64,000 nt of DNA from Candidatus Avispirillum faecium (GTDB lineage Bacteria; Bacillota; Clostridia; Oscillospirales; CAG-272). Within the stretch, counting starts at the first letter, position 1, and every line of letters starts with the position of its first letter. A program made the translations under genes and the position numbers. The stretch covers positions 1 through 64,000 of the forward strand of contig CAJFOI010000012.1 in assembly GCA_904396155.1 (NCBI GenBank). Direction: 5' to 3'. Positions 43,505 through 52,036 of this stretch are shown in pieces. The notes below the pieces were generated by a model. That model was not told where the DNA came from and searched no databases. It saw only the letters and a program-made list of their open reading frames with translations.

Positions 43505-44224
43505 ATGATACTGGATTTATTTTACAGTCTACGCAGCGGTGCGTCCCTTCGGGACATACTGCCGGAAATTTTGCTGATTATCCTATGTGTACTGATTGCG
43601 CTGACTTTTCACGAATGCGCTCATGGATTTGCTGCTTACAAGCTGGGGGACCACACCGCCCGCAATCTTGGTCGGTTGTCGCTGGACCCGAGAAAGCATT
43701 TGGATCCCATTGGTACCATATGTATGTTACTGTTTGGATTTGGATGGGCAAAGCCCGTCCCGGTCAATTCCCGCTACTTCAAAAAGCCCCGCAGGGATAT
43801 GGCGATTACCGCAGTAGCCGGACCGATAGCAAATCTGCTGCTTTCTTTTGTGGCGATGCTTTTCTATCAGATATTTTTTCATATATATGTCAACTCATTC
43901 TCAGGCGCTGTTCTTCAAGGCGGCGGGTCTTTCGGTGCAAACATTCTGCTGTTTACCACTATGTTTTTTATGTATCTTCACACGCTGAATTTGTACCTGG
44001 CGATCTTTAACCTTATTCCCATCCCTCCCCTGGACGGTTCCCGCCTGCTCTTTTTGTTCCTTCCGGACAGATATTACTTTGCTCTCATGAAATATGAGCG
44101 GTTTATTATGCTGGCAATGCTGGTGCTTTTGTGGACAGGAATCATCACCCTTCCGATCTCTACCGTCTGTGGCTGGATCAGCGATGGAATGGCAGCGGTA
44201 ATCGGATTGATTCCGGGGCTGTAA
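43505..44224 (+). CDS. M50-family site-2 metalloprotease
   Basis: A 239-residue intramembrane zinc protease. The zinc motif HECAH is in the first hydrophobic helix region (about residue 37) and the second motif, PIPPLDGSR, supplies the third ligand Asp (about residue 180). Five to six membrane helices. This is the minimal YwhC-type form without a PDZ domain, widespread in Clostridia next to scpA. Substrate unknown; family members cut membrane anti-sigma factors or remnant signal peptides. Confidence 0.9.
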   Translation: MILDLFYSLRSGASLRDILPEILLIILCVLIALTFHECAHGFAAYKLGDHTARNLGRLSLDPRKHLDPIGTICMLLFGFGWAKPVPVNSRYFKKPRRDMAITAVAGPIANLLLSFVAMLFYQIFFHIYVNSFSGAVLQGGGSFGANILLFTTMFFMYLHTLNLYLAIFNLIPIPPLDGSRLLFLFLPDRYYFALMKYERFIMLAMLVLLWTGIITLPISTVCGWISDGMAAVIGLIPGL

Positions 44225-44225
44225 T

Positions 44226-45011
44226 ATGACCGTACTCAACTATAAGCTGGAAAAATTTGAGGGACCGCTGGATCTTTGCCTGAATCTCATTCAAAAAAAC
44301 AAAATGAAAATTGAAGACATTCAAATTTCCGTTTTGTGCGATCAATACATGGAATATCTCAACACCGCACAGGAAATGGATATTGAACTGTCCAGCGATT
44401 TTCTCCTCACTGCCAGCGAGCTGATGCTCATCAAAAGCAAAATGCTTCTTCCGAGGAATGAAGAAGAAGAGGAAGATCCCCGGGCAGCACTGGCTGCAGC
44501 GGTATTGGAATATCAACGTGCAAAAGCGGCCGCAGGATTTTTGCAGGAAATGTATCAGAAATACGGACTTCGAATGGGCAAAGATACAGATGAGATTTCC
44601 GTAGACAAGACATATGTTGCCCAGCACGATGCCGCTTTGCTTTCCGCTGCGCTGATTCGCATCATGAGCACAGTGCATGTAAGCGACGAAGAAGCAAAAA
44701 AACGCTTTACGCCTCTTATAAAGAAAAAAAATGTCTCTGTGGCAGCAGTCGTCGGAAATCTGGCTACTCGACTTGCAGGAGGCAAGAAGGTCCATCTTCA
44801 TGGATTTTTCCAAAGTGCCGCTTCACGGACGGAAATCGTCACCATGTTTCTCGCTCTGCTGGAGCTTCTCAAATCGGGAATCCTTCTCCTGTTGGATGAA
44901 AGTGAATCAGAAAGCAGGGACGGCGTTATCGACGCCGCCGGGAAAGTATACGTAGAATTGATGCCAGGCGCCGATATCTGGCAGTTGACCCAAACCATAC
45001 AAAGTGAATAA
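44226..45011 (+). CDS. scpA: Segregation and condensation protein A
   Basis: A 261-residue kleisin that bridges the SMC heads in chromosome condensation. The N-terminal helical domain starts YKLEKFEGPLDLCLNLIQK and continues TASELMLIKSKMLLP; the C-terminal winged helix covers about the last 70 residues. It starts one base after the protease gene stop and precedes scpB by 21 bases. Confidence 0.95.
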   Translation: MTVLNYKLEKFEGPLDLCLNLIQKNKMKIEDIQISVLCDQYMEYLNTAQEMDIELSSDFLLTASELMLIKSKMLLPRNEEEEEDPRAALAAAVLEYQRAKAAAGFLQEMYQKYGLRMGKDTDEISVDKTYVAQHDAALLSAALIRIMSTVHVSDEEAKKRFTPLIKKKNVSVAAVVGNLATRLAGGKKVHLHGFFQSAASRTEIVTMFLALLELLKSGILLLLDESESESRDGVIDAAGKVYVELMPGADIWQLTQTIQSE

Positions 45012-45032
45012 CTATATTGTGCAGGTACAACA

Positions 45033-45683
45033 ATGCATACAGAAACAAACGCACAGGAAACTGCATCTAAAACTCCGCCGGAGGAAGACCGCATTCCGCA
45101 ATATGAAAGAATCATCGAAGCTGTACTCTTTGCCGCCGGGCATCCTGTATCCTATCAAAAGCTGGGAGATGTTTTGTCCCTACCCCCCGGTGCAGTAAGA
45201 AATATCGTCTGTTCTTACATGGAACGGTATAACGCAGAAGACAGTCCCCTGCCCCGAGGGGTCATGTTGGTGATGTTCGACGATGCCTGTCAGCTTTGCA
45301 CACGGGAACAGTACGGATCCTATATTCGAGAGGCACTGGGGATCAAGCGCGGCGGAAATCTGTCCCAGTCTTCCATTGAAACGCTTGCAGTCATTGCATA
45401 CAATGAACCGGTGACACGGGCTTTTGTGGATACGGTGCGGGGCGTAGACTCCAGCTACAGTGTCTCCAGTCTTGCGGACAAGCAATTGATCGAGCCCTGC
45501 GGGCGTCTGGACGAGCCTGGCAGACCGATCCTCTACCGAACAACAGATCACTTTTTGCGTGTATTCGGGCTATCTTCCCTGCGGGATCTTCCCAAGGTCA
45601 ATGTTCCCCATGCAGCTACAATGCTGCAGGAAAAGCTGGGCGATGGAACTGCAGAGGGGGAAGAAAACATCTCGCAGGAGTGA
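45033..45683 (+). CDS. scpB: Segregation and condensation protein B
   Basis: A 216-residue partner of ScpA with two winged-helix domains. The core includes ILFAAGHP-like VLFAAGHPVSYQKL, SQSSIETLAVIAYNEPVTRA and DKQLIEPCGRLDEPGRPILYRTTDHFLRVFGL, all typical. It has an extended, charged N terminus of about 20 residues. The next gene starts 26 bases downstream. Confidence 0.95.
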   Translation: MHTETNAQETASKTPPEEDRIPQYERIIEAVLFAAGHPVSYQKLGDVLSLPPGAVRNIVCSYMERYNAEDSPLPRGVMLVMFDDACQLCTREQYGSYIREALGIKRGGNLSQSSIETLAVIAYNEPVTRAFVDTVRGVDSSYSVSSLADKQLIEPCGRLDEPGRPILYRTTDHFLRVFGLSSLRDLPKVNVPHAATMLQEKLGDGTAEGEENISQE

Positions 45684-45708
45684 GCTCTCAAAGAAAGGCA
45701 AGTCACTT

Positions 45709-46350
45709 ATGCTGCTGCTTCTTTCTGTACTTCTGGGAATCTTTATTTTGATTCTGCTGCTTTTGCTCGCGCATCTGCGCATCACGCTTCTCTATAAGGA
45801 CGGAATTCCTTCCCTGTACATTCAGGTGGGTCCCATTCGCTACGCGTTTCCGTTGGATAAAAAGCCCCGCTACCGTTCCCTTGCAAAGCGATTGCGTAAA
45901 AAAAAGCTGGCAGATATGCAAAAAAAGCAAAAACCAATGAAAAAGAAAACCCCCGGCGTATTGGATGAACTTCGAGGAAACTTGTCCGTGCCGGAGTTTC
46001 TCGGCAAGATAAGAGATATTCTTCATCATCTGGCAGGACGCTATGCAAAAAAGCTTCGCGTCACCGCTGCGCAGCTGCACATCACTGTGGGAACGGGGGA
46101 TCCTGCATCTACCGGCATTGCTTATGGTATCACCGCGCAAAGCGTCGCTTATCTGTTGGAATTTTTGGACAATACTGTCACATTGACTCCCATAAAGAAG
46201 GACGCAGTCCAGGTCCAGGCAGACTTTGCAGGCTCCTGGAAGGCAGATATCGAGGTAACAGCAGGGATTCGAACCCTTCATCTGCTGCAAGCGATCCTGT
46301 CTGCATTTTTTCTCCTGAAGGACACACCGCAAGCAAATGCAAGATCTTAA
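45709..46350 (+). CDS. DUF2953 membrane-anchored protein
   Basis: A 213-residue protein with one N-terminal transmembrane helix (LLLLSVLLGIFILILLLLLAH) followed by a basic Lys-rich stretch and an alpha/beta domain. The placement between scpB and gerW is typical for DUF2953 proteins of Clostridia, which are suspected sporulation-associated proteins of unknown function. The ATG at 45709 puts the helix at the very N terminus; the binding site (AAAGG, 10 bases) is only fair. Upstream in-frame sequence overlaps scpB. Confidence 0.8.
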   Translation: MLLLLSVLLGIFILILLLLLAHLRITLLYKDGIPSLYIQVGPIRYAFPLDKKPRYRSLAKRLRKKKLADMQKKQKPMKKKTPGVLDELRGNLSVPEFLGKIRDILHHLAGRYAKKLRVTAAQLHITVGTGDPASTGIAYGITAQSVAYLLEFLDNTVTLTPIKKDAVQVQADFAGSWKADIEVTAGIRTLHLLQAILSAFFLLKDTPQANARS

Positions 46351-46384
46351 ATCGTTTATTACTGTGTAGAAAGGAACGGCAATT

Positions 46385-46786
46385 ATGAGCGATAACAAAA
46401 TGAGTGAGATCATCCGCGCTTCTGTGGAAGGACTCAAGTCTTCCTTTGATGCCAACACCATTATCGGAGAAGCAATTACCACTGCAAATGGTACGGTTGT
46501 CATTCCCGTATCTAAACTTACAGTGGGTTTTGCCTCCGGCGGCATCGATTATCTGGGCAAAAAAGCAGCCCCCGCAGGTGCAAACAATTTCGGCGGTGGC
46601 GGCGGATCGGGGCTTACCGTGACCCCCGTTGCGTTTTTAGTGGTTTCTCCTGCCGGGAATGTGGAGCTGCTCAATGTCAACGACGCAAAAGAGCCGGCAG
46701 ATCCCGTCTCCCAGATCATCAATGCCATTGAACGCTCCCCGGAGCTCATCGAAAAATTCAAAGAAGTTTTCTCCAAAAATAAATAA
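46385..46786 (+). CDS. gerW: GerW/YtfJ-family spore protein
   Basis: A 133-residue protein with the YtfJ domain: ANTIIGEAITTANGTVVIPVSKLTVGF-type strand pairs, a glycine-rich loop (NNFGGGGGSGLTVTPVAFLVV), and a C-terminal amphipathic helix (about 110-133). In Bacillus it is made under sigma-F in the forespore and is needed for normal germination. It follows DUF2953 in the scpAB run, the conserved order in sporulating Clostridia. Confidence 0.93.
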   Translation: MSDNKMSEIIRASVEGLKSSFDANTIIGEAITTANGTVVIPVSKLTVGFASGGIDYLGKKAAPAGANNFGGGGGSGLTVTPVAFLVVSPAGNVELLNVNDAKEPADPVSQIINAIERSPELIEKFKEVFSKNK

Positions 46787-46872
46787 ATTCCCTTCGGGCA
46801 CCATAATTTTGCCAGGATAGTATGCCCCTCTTTTTCTCATCCTATCTTTGAAGAAATTGAGGAGCTTGTAAT

Positions 46873-47985
46873 ATGAAACGTTGGATTCTTGTTTGTATCT
46901 CTGTCCTGATTTGTATCGGGACCCTTATGGCATCTGCGTCTGCTACGACGATCCCCACTGTAGGTGCCCAGGGGGCAGTGCTGATGGAAGCCGAATCCGG
47001 AGAGATACTCCTGGATCAAAACGGCGATGCGCAGCTGCCCATGGCCAGTACAACGAAGATCATGACAGCACTGGTCGCCCTTGAGCACACAAAAAAGCTG
47101 GACCAAAAAGTAAAGGTCTCAGAAGAAGCCGCCGGCATCGAAGGATCGTCGATTTATTTGTCTGCTGGAGAGCAGCTCACCATGGAGCAATTGCTGTACG
47201 CCCTGTTGCTGGAAAGTGCCAATGATGCCGCTGCGGCCATTGCCTGTGAAGTAGCCGGCAGCGTGGAGTCTTTTGCCGCGTTGATGAACGAGAAAGCAAA
47301 GGAACTTGGGCTTACAAACACACATTTCACCAATCCCCATGGTTTGGACAATGAAGCGCACTATACTTGTGCAAGAGACCTGGCAACGCTGACCTGTGCG
47401 GCACTGCAAAATGATACTTTTCGAGAGATTGTCTCCACTTATAAACACACAATTCCCTTAAACGGTTCAGAAGGCACCCGTGTACTTGTAAATCACAATC
47501 GGCTTTTACAGAGCTACGATGGCGCAATTGGTGTAAAAACGGGATTTACCAAGCGCAGCGGACGGTGTCTGGTATCCGCCGCGCAGCGAGAGGGTGTCAC
47601 CCTGGTGGCAGTAACGCTCAACGATCCCAATGACTGGAAAGACCATCAAGCGATGCTGGATTATGGTTTTTCTGCGTATCAGAATTATGTGCTCGCAGAA
47701 GAAGGTTCTCTGACCTTTCATTTTCCCTGCACCGGCGGGCAAAAGGAATATATCACCGCAACCAATAAAGATGCGCTTTCCCTGTCCCTGCCCAAATCCG
47801 GCGGTCCGATTACCACCGTTCTGGAAGCAGATCCGTTTTTGTATGCTCCTGTGAAGCGAGGGGATCTGGTGGGTTACGCTGTTTTTCAGCGGGACGGAAA
47901 AGAGATTGGGCGCGTAGCGCTGTATGCAGACAGCGCATGCCCCACCGTAAAGCTGCAAAAAGGGATCTTCCATTTTTTCAAATAA
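46873..47985 (+). CDS. dacF: D-alanyl-D-alanine carboxypeptidase (DacF-type, S11)
   Basis: A 370-residue low-molecular-weight penicillin-binding protein. After a signal peptide (about residues 1-24) the serine peptidase domain has STTK (SxxK), SAN and KTG motifs in the right order. The C-terminal beta domain (about 275-360) ends in an amphipathic helix. It trims peptidoglycan pentapeptides. Next to gerW it probably corresponds to the DacF/DacB enzymes that adjust spore cortex cross-linking; the exact subtype is inferred. Confidence 0.93.
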   Translation: MKRWILVCISVLICIGTLMASASATTIPTVGAQGAVLMEAESGEILLDQNGDAQLPMASTTKIMTALVALEHTKKLDQKVKVSEEAAGIEGSSIYLSAGEQLTMEQLLYALLLESANDAAAAIACEVAGSVESFAALMNEKAKELGLTNTHFTNPHGLDNEAHYTCARDLATLTCAALQNDTFREIVSTYKHTIPLNGSEGTRVLVNHNRLLQSYDGAIGVKTGFTKRSGRCLVSAAQREGVTLVAVTLNDPNDWKDHQAMLDYGFSAYQNYVLAEEGSLTFHFPCTGGQKEYITATNKDALSLSLPKSGGPITTVLEADPFLYAPVKRGDLVGYAVFQRDGKEIGRVALYADSACPTVKLQKGIFHFFK

Positions 47986-47998
47986 GAGCGAACAAGTG

Positions 47999-48736
47999 AT
48001 GGAAAAAATCAGACTCCAAAAATATTTTACCATGTGCGGGGTCCTTTCCCGGCGGGCGGCGGAGGCGGAAATCGCCGCCGGCGCCGTTACGGTAAACGGG
48101 ACCCCCGCATCTATAGGGGACAAAATTGATCCGGAAGCCGACGTGGTTTGCTGGCGGGGTGTCCCAGTGGAGAATCACACCCAAAATGGGCATACATATA
48201 TTATGCTTCACAAGCCCGCAGGGTACGTCACTACCATGTCAGATGAAGGGGGACGGCCCTGCGTTGCCGATCTTTTGCAGGACATTCCCATACGGATCTA
48301 TCCTGTGGGGCGACTGGATATGTATTCAGAGGGGCTCCTTCTCTGTACCGACGACGGTACCCTTACCAACAAGCTTACCCACCCTTCTCATTCCGTTCCC
48401 AAAAAATACATGGTAAAAATAAAAGGTACCCTCACCCACCAGGACATAAGGCGCCTCACTGCTCCAATGCGACTCGACGGGTACACGCTGCGCCCCGTCC
48501 GAGCAAAGCTGTGCAAATCCGGGATCGTCGACCGGGGCGGCGTTGTGTATTCCACAGTGCAAATCACTTTGTTTGAAGGACGTAACCGGCAGATTCGGCG
48601 CATGTGCGACGCGGTGGGGCTCACCATTCTCCGGCTGCGGCGCACTGCCATCGGGAATCTTTCTCTGGGAGATTTGAAAGCCGGCAGCTGGCGCCGGCTT
48701 ACCGAAGACGAAATTCACTATCTGCAAAACTTATAG
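47999..48736 (+). CDS. rluB: Pseudouridine synthase, RluB/RsuA family
   Basis: A 245-residue enzyme. An N-terminal S4 RNA-binding domain (IRLQKYFTMCGVLSRRAAEAEI) precedes the catalytic domain with the nucleophile Asp in GRLDMYSEGLLL and the conserved EGRNRQIRRMCDAVG. It converts uridine to pseudouridine in rRNA (23S U2605-type site inferred). The start is ATG 47999 or GTG 47996; the binding site is weak. Confidence 0.92.
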   Translation: MEKIRLQKYFTMCGVLSRRAAEAEIAAGAVTVNGTPASIGDKIDPEADVVCWRGVPVENHTQNGHTYIMLHKPAGYVTTMSDEGGRPCVADLLQDIPIRIYPVGRLDMYSEGLLLCTDDGTLTNKLTHPSHSVPKKYMVKIKGTLTHQDIRRLTAPMRLDGYTLRPVRAKLCKSGIVDRGGVVYSTVQITLFEGRNRQIRRMCDAVGLTILRLRRTAIGNLSLGDLKAGSWRRLTEDEIHYLQNL

Positions 48737-48744
48737 GAGATTCC

Positions 48745-49158
48745 ATGTTTGTTGTAAGACCTCTCGAAGACAAAAAAATGCAAAAAGATATATGTACATC
48801 CCTGTCTGTGTCCTACGAACCGGCGGCGCTTGCCTACTATGCCGCCAATCTTGCCCCGGATAAAAAAACGATCGCAGAGATCATCGGAATCTGTCAATTC
48901 CTTCCGAAAGAGCCGGCGCAGATCCTCACCCTTGCCTGTCCTCCTGCCTTTACAAAAGACGAAGCAATGATCGTCCTTTTGCGAGCCGTGATGTACTTTT
49001 TACACCGGTTGGGAATACACAAGGCGGAGATGATGCCGGACGCAGGGTCTGAAGAGATCCTCTCCCGAAGCGGGTTTCTTTTTTACAACGGTATATACCA
49101 ATTGGACCTGGATGTTTTCTACCAGGCGCCCTGCAAATATGAAAGCGGCAAGGAATAA
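48745..49158 (+). CDS. GNAT-like protein, small
   Basis: A 137-residue protein. It opens MFVVRPLEDKKM, and the C-terminal half (AMIVLLRAVMYFLHRLGIHKAEM, then EEILSRSGF) resembles the end of a GNAT acetyltransferase, but the acetyl-CoA motif R/Q-x-x-G-x-G is not visible. It may be a degenerate or divergent member. The ATG at 48745 follows AGGAGA by 6 bases, 8 bases after rluB, so it is the last gene of the lon operon as seen. Confidence 0.7.
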   Translation: MFVVRPLEDKKMQKDICTSLSVSYEPAALAYYAANLAPDKKTIAEIIGICQFLPKEPAQILTLACPPAFTKDEAMIVLLRAVMYFLHRLGIHKAEMMPDAGSEEILSRSGFLFYNGIYQLDLDVFYQAPCKYESGKE

Positions 49159-49206
49159 AATGCGTCCCGCAGCATATAAATTATTCAGATATATTTTTGC
49201 TTTATA

Positions 49207-49235
49207 TTGACAAATTGTGTCGGGTAAAGTATAAT
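49207..49235 (+). promoter_or_regulatory. Near-consensus sigma-A promoter
   Basis: -35 TTGACA (49207-49212), 17-bp spacer, -10 TATAAT (49230-49235): a perfect match in both boxes, 33 bases before the start of the zinc-ribbon membrane protein. Confidence 0.9.
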
Positions 49236-49268
49236 TATATTAACAAATCACGAAAGGGGTTTCATTCC

Positions 49269-49811
49269 ATGCCTGTAGAGATCGCGTATATTATCGGCGG
49301 TATTTTAGCTTTAGCCGCAACCATTTTAGCCTGCATTTTTATCCTGCCGGAAAAGAAGCGTCCCAGCCTCAACAAATTTTTCCGATTCGTTGCAGATATT
49401 TTCAACTTCAAAACACTCTTTATCGAGAAAATTTTGAAGTTTCTCTACATCTTTGCAACTCTTTACTGCATAGCAGCCGGATTTTTCATGCTTTTCTCTG
49501 GTACGTATACTCCTTCCTCCTTCTGGGGCAGCGGATCCACCTTCCACAGTACGGCACTCGTTGGCCTGCTTACGATGATCCTCGGCCCGATCAGTGTACG
49601 TATCTTCTATGAGCTTCTTATGCTGATCATTATTATAGCGCAGAACGTGATCTCCATCAATAAGAAGATCCCTGGAAATGCAGAGGCAAAGCCGCAGGAG
49701 CCTGCGGCATCTCAAGAAACTCCCGCACCGAAAATGGTGTACTGCACCCATTGCGGAACACAGTATGACGCAAACAAGGGCGGTTGTCCCAACGGCTGTC
49801 AGGATGAATAA
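49269..49811 (+). CDS. Membrane protein with C-terminal zinc ribbon
   Basis: A 180-residue protein with helices at about residues 5-26, 53-75, and 92-127, a proline/alanine-rich linker, and a C-terminal zinc ribbon (CTHCGTQYD then CPNGC). The central region resembles DUF4282-like small membrane proteins, but I do not recognise the family with certainty. The ATG at 49269 follows AAAGGGG. It has the strongest promoter in the window and its own terminator, so it is probably abundant and monocistronic. Confidence 0.82.
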   Translation: MPVEIAYIIGGILALAATILACIFILPEKKRPSLNKFFRFVADIFNFKTLFIEKILKFLYIFATLYCIAAGFFMLFSGTYTPSSFWGSGSTFHSTALVGLLTMILGPISVRIFYELLMLIIIIAQNVISINKKIPGNAEAKPQEPAASQETPAPKMVYCTHCGTQYDANKGGCPNGCQDE

Positions 49812-49834
49812 AAAAGAAATAGAAAATATACTGT

Positions 49835-49866
49835 AAAAAAGACGCTGAATCATCAGCGTCTTTTTT
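49835..49866. terminator. Bidirectional terminator
   Basis: Stem GACGCTGA/TCAGCGTC with an ATCA loop, flanked by six A and six T, between converging genes ending at 49811 and 49873. Confidence 0.85.
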
Positions 49867-49872
49867 ATGCGT

Positions 49873-50862
49873 TCAGTGCAGGAAAAGCCAGAGACGGTCC
49901 ATCCAGTACAGGGTGCGGACCCATCCCTTTCGCATACATGTATAAAAGAGTTGATCCTTCTTTCCAAGGGCCATTCCCTCCATGTCTGCAAGCGCCTCTA
50001 CCGTCAGGGGATCGCAGCAAATGTTTTGCAGTGCTTCCCTTTTGCTTTTCTTTTTTCCCCCGGACTGAACGATACCCAGTGTGGAAAGCTGCAAATTCTT
50101 AAAATGGAAATAGGAAAGTTTTCCTGTTTCAAACGGGCTGCAAAACATACCCAAATAGTCCAGGCACCCTTTGTAAAGCCGATTTGCAATCACGTACATG
50201 TGTCCACGCAGTTTTTTGCTCAAACTGCCCGACAAATTTCTTCTGTAGCAATACAGTGCCTGATCCAAATAGGTGACAGATGAAGCGGCACGAAAATATG
50301 CAAGATTGAACAGCAAATCCTCTCCGATATCAACAGAAGTATCAAAACCGTCTTGAATGAGCGCTTTTTTATAAAGCTTGTTACAAGGAGAATTCATAAC
50401 CGTAGGAGCATATTCCCGTGCAAAAAAGGAAGCTGCATCCTCTTTGCTTTGCAAAGCAGCATGAGGAGGCACAATCTCCTCCGTTATATTCTCGGCGGAA
50501 GTGGTAAACAATCCGATGCCGCAGACAACAAAATCCGTTTGGTCCTGTTCCATGGCTGTCATCATCTTTTCTATCATATCCTTTTTTAGAATATCATCAC
50601 TGTCCACAAACAGAATATATTCGCCTCTTGCCTGAGCAAGACCGCGGTTGCGGGCCCGGGAAACACCGGCATTCTCCTGCCGCACATACACCACCCGAGA
50701 ATCTTCTTCTGCAAAGGCACGGCCAATTGCAGCAGATCCGTCCCCAGATCCATCGTCGATCAGGATGCATTCAAGATCCTGATAGGTCTGCTGAAGAATA
50801 CTCTTCACACATGCGGACAAATATTTTTCCACATTGTATACCGGAACAATCACACTGACCAA
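49873..50862 (-). CDS. Family 2 glycosyltransferase
   Basis: A 329-residue GT-A fold transferase. The N-terminal domain has VSVIVPVYNVEKYL, LIDDGSGDGSA, NAGVSRARNRGL and the DxD motif VDSDD that binds the nucleotide-sugar metal. The C-terminal 110 residues are helical and without membrane segments. It probably adds a sugar to a surface polysaccharide or glycolipid; donor and acceptor unknown. The start is TTG at 50862 after GGGGGAAG. It lies 18 bases after a pseudo-receiver regulator in the same unit. Confidence 0.88.
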   Translation of the reverse strand: MVSVIVPVYNVEKYLSACVKSILQQTYQDLECILIDDGSGDGSAAIGRAFAEEDSRVVYVRQENAGVSRARNRGLAQARGEYILFVDSDDILKKDMIEKMMTAMEQDQTDFVVCGIGLFTTSAENITEEIVPPHAALQSKEDAASFFAREYAPTVMNSPCNKLYKKALIQDGFDTSVDIGEDLLFNLAYFRAASSVTYLDQALYCYRRNLSGSLSKKLRGHMYVIANRLYKGCLDYLGMFCSPFETGKLSYFHFKNLQLSTLGIVQSGGKKKSKREALQNICCDPLTVEALADMEGMALGKKDQLFYTCMRKGWVRTLYWMDRLWLFLH

Positions 50863-50880
50863 ATTATATCTTCCCCCTTC

Positions 50881-51471
50881 TTAAAAAACATGCAGCCGGT
50901 ATCCCATATACCGTTTGCACTCCACAATATCAAAGCCGGTGGCCTTGTTTGCTTTGCTGTTCATGTGAGATATATGTACTGTTACAGCGCCCATGGCATC
51001 CAGACCATCTATCATGCAAAACGCTGCAATCTGTTCTTTGCTGTAATAAATTCTCTCATTTGTATCCGGATCAATGGGCGCATATTTCAGCATACTCAAA
51101 ATGCGCTTTTCACAATCGGTAAGATACAAGATTCTGCCACAAAACAAAGTCTCACCACCACGCGTCAGCACCCTGGAAATTTTGGTTGTACCGAAAAAAT
51201 CCCCATATCGTTCAGAAAAAGCGTCTATCGCATAGTCGTATAGGTCCCGCAAATCCTCATGCACACAAATTGGGCAGTTACTACGATGAACACCTGCAAT
51301 ATAAGACACCTCGTCCAACAGATATTGCTCTGTAACTACTATAAGTGCAGCAGGCATATACGCATCGCACTGACTTGTCTCCGTCATAAAACATGGAACA
51401 TTTCGCAAAAGGAATATGTTGCGGACATCCGCACGAAATTTTCTCTGAGTATTGTCAATTATCAAAATCAT
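50881..51471 (-). CDS. Response-regulator-like protein with pseudo-receiver
   Basis: A 196-residue protein. The first 75 residues resemble a receiver domain (MILIIDNTQRKF, then AALIVVTEQYL), but the phosphoacceptor position reads VVT instead of an Asp and the acidic pair is incomplete. The C-terminal half is an OmpR-like winged helix (LTDCEKRILSMLKY, YYSKEQIAAFCMID, TVHISHMNSKANKATG, YMGYRLHVF). It probably binds DNA without phosphorylation. It is cotranscribed with a glycosyltransferase and diverges from a DUF4830 gene. The ATG at 51471 has only a distant binding site. Confidence 0.75.
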   Translation of the reverse strand: MILIIDNTQRKFRADVRNIFLLRNVPCFMTETSQCDAYMPAALIVVTEQYLLDEVSYIAGVHRSNCPICVHEDLRDLYDYAIDAFSERYGDFFGTTKISRVLTRGGETLFCGRILYLTDCEKRILSMLKYAPIDPDTNERIYYSKEQIAAFCMIDGLDAMGAVTVHISHMNSKANKATGFDIVECKRYMGYRLHVF

Positions 51472-51472
51472 G

Positions 51473-51501
51473 GTTCATATTTCACTCCCGGCAGCATATA
51501 A
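51473..51501 (+). promoter_or_regulatory. Candidate promoter of the DUF4830 gene
   Basis: -10 TATAAT in GCATATAATTGG near 51497-51502, with a TTCATA -35 at about 17 bp. It lies in the short divergent gap shared with the pseudo-receiver gene. Confidence 0.5.
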
Positions 51502-51536
51502 TTGGATAGCTGTATGAAAAGAAAGGCGGAATACAT

Positions 51537-52034
51537 ATGTTCGTATATTCCTTAAAAGCAAGCTCCCTGAAATTCGCAGGCGTGATCGGCGTAGCAGTGA
51601 TCGCATTGGTCGCTTTGCTGATTCTCATGCCCACAACCAAAGAGGTAGCGGCTGGTTCCATTTTGGAAGACAACGGTACCATCAGTTATGAAAAAATCAA
51701 AACCAATGAAAACCGGTTGGAATTCCTCTCGCAATTCGGCTGGGACGCAGGAAAAGAAGCAGTGGAAGAAGTAGAAGTGCGCATCCCCACAGATTTCGAC
51801 AAAGTGATGAACGCATACAACGAAATGCAAAAAGCGCAGGGGCTGGATCTTTCCAAATACAAAGGAAAGACCGCGACACGCTATACCTATGAAATTAAAA
51901 ATTACCCGGACTATGAAGGCACAGTTTTTGCCAACATCATTGTCTATAAAAATCGAGTCATCGGCGGAGACATTTGCTCTTCTGACGTATCCGGGTTCAT
52001 CCATGGGTTCGCACTGCCCACACAGACAAAATAG
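51537..52034 (+). CDS. DUF4830 protein, membrane-anchored
   Basis: A 165-residue protein. One N-terminal transmembrane helix (about residues 13-31) is followed by an extracytoplasmic domain with the DUF4830 pattern RIPTDFDKVMNAYNEMQ, YKGKTATRYTYEI and YKNRVIGGDICSS. The family is common in Clostridia and has no known function. The ATG at 51537 follows GGCGGA by 8 bases. It ends 2 bases from the converging mutS2 stop, with no terminator in between. Confidence 0.83.
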   Translation: MFVYSLKASSLKFAGVIGVAVIALVALLILMPTTKEVAAGSILEDNGTISYEKIKTNENRLEFLSQFGWDAGKEAVEEVEVRIPTDFDKVMNAYNEMQKAQGLDLSKYKGKTATRYTYEIKNYPDYEGTVFANIIVYKNRVIGGDICSSDVSGFIHGFALPTQTK

Positions 52035-52036
52035 TC

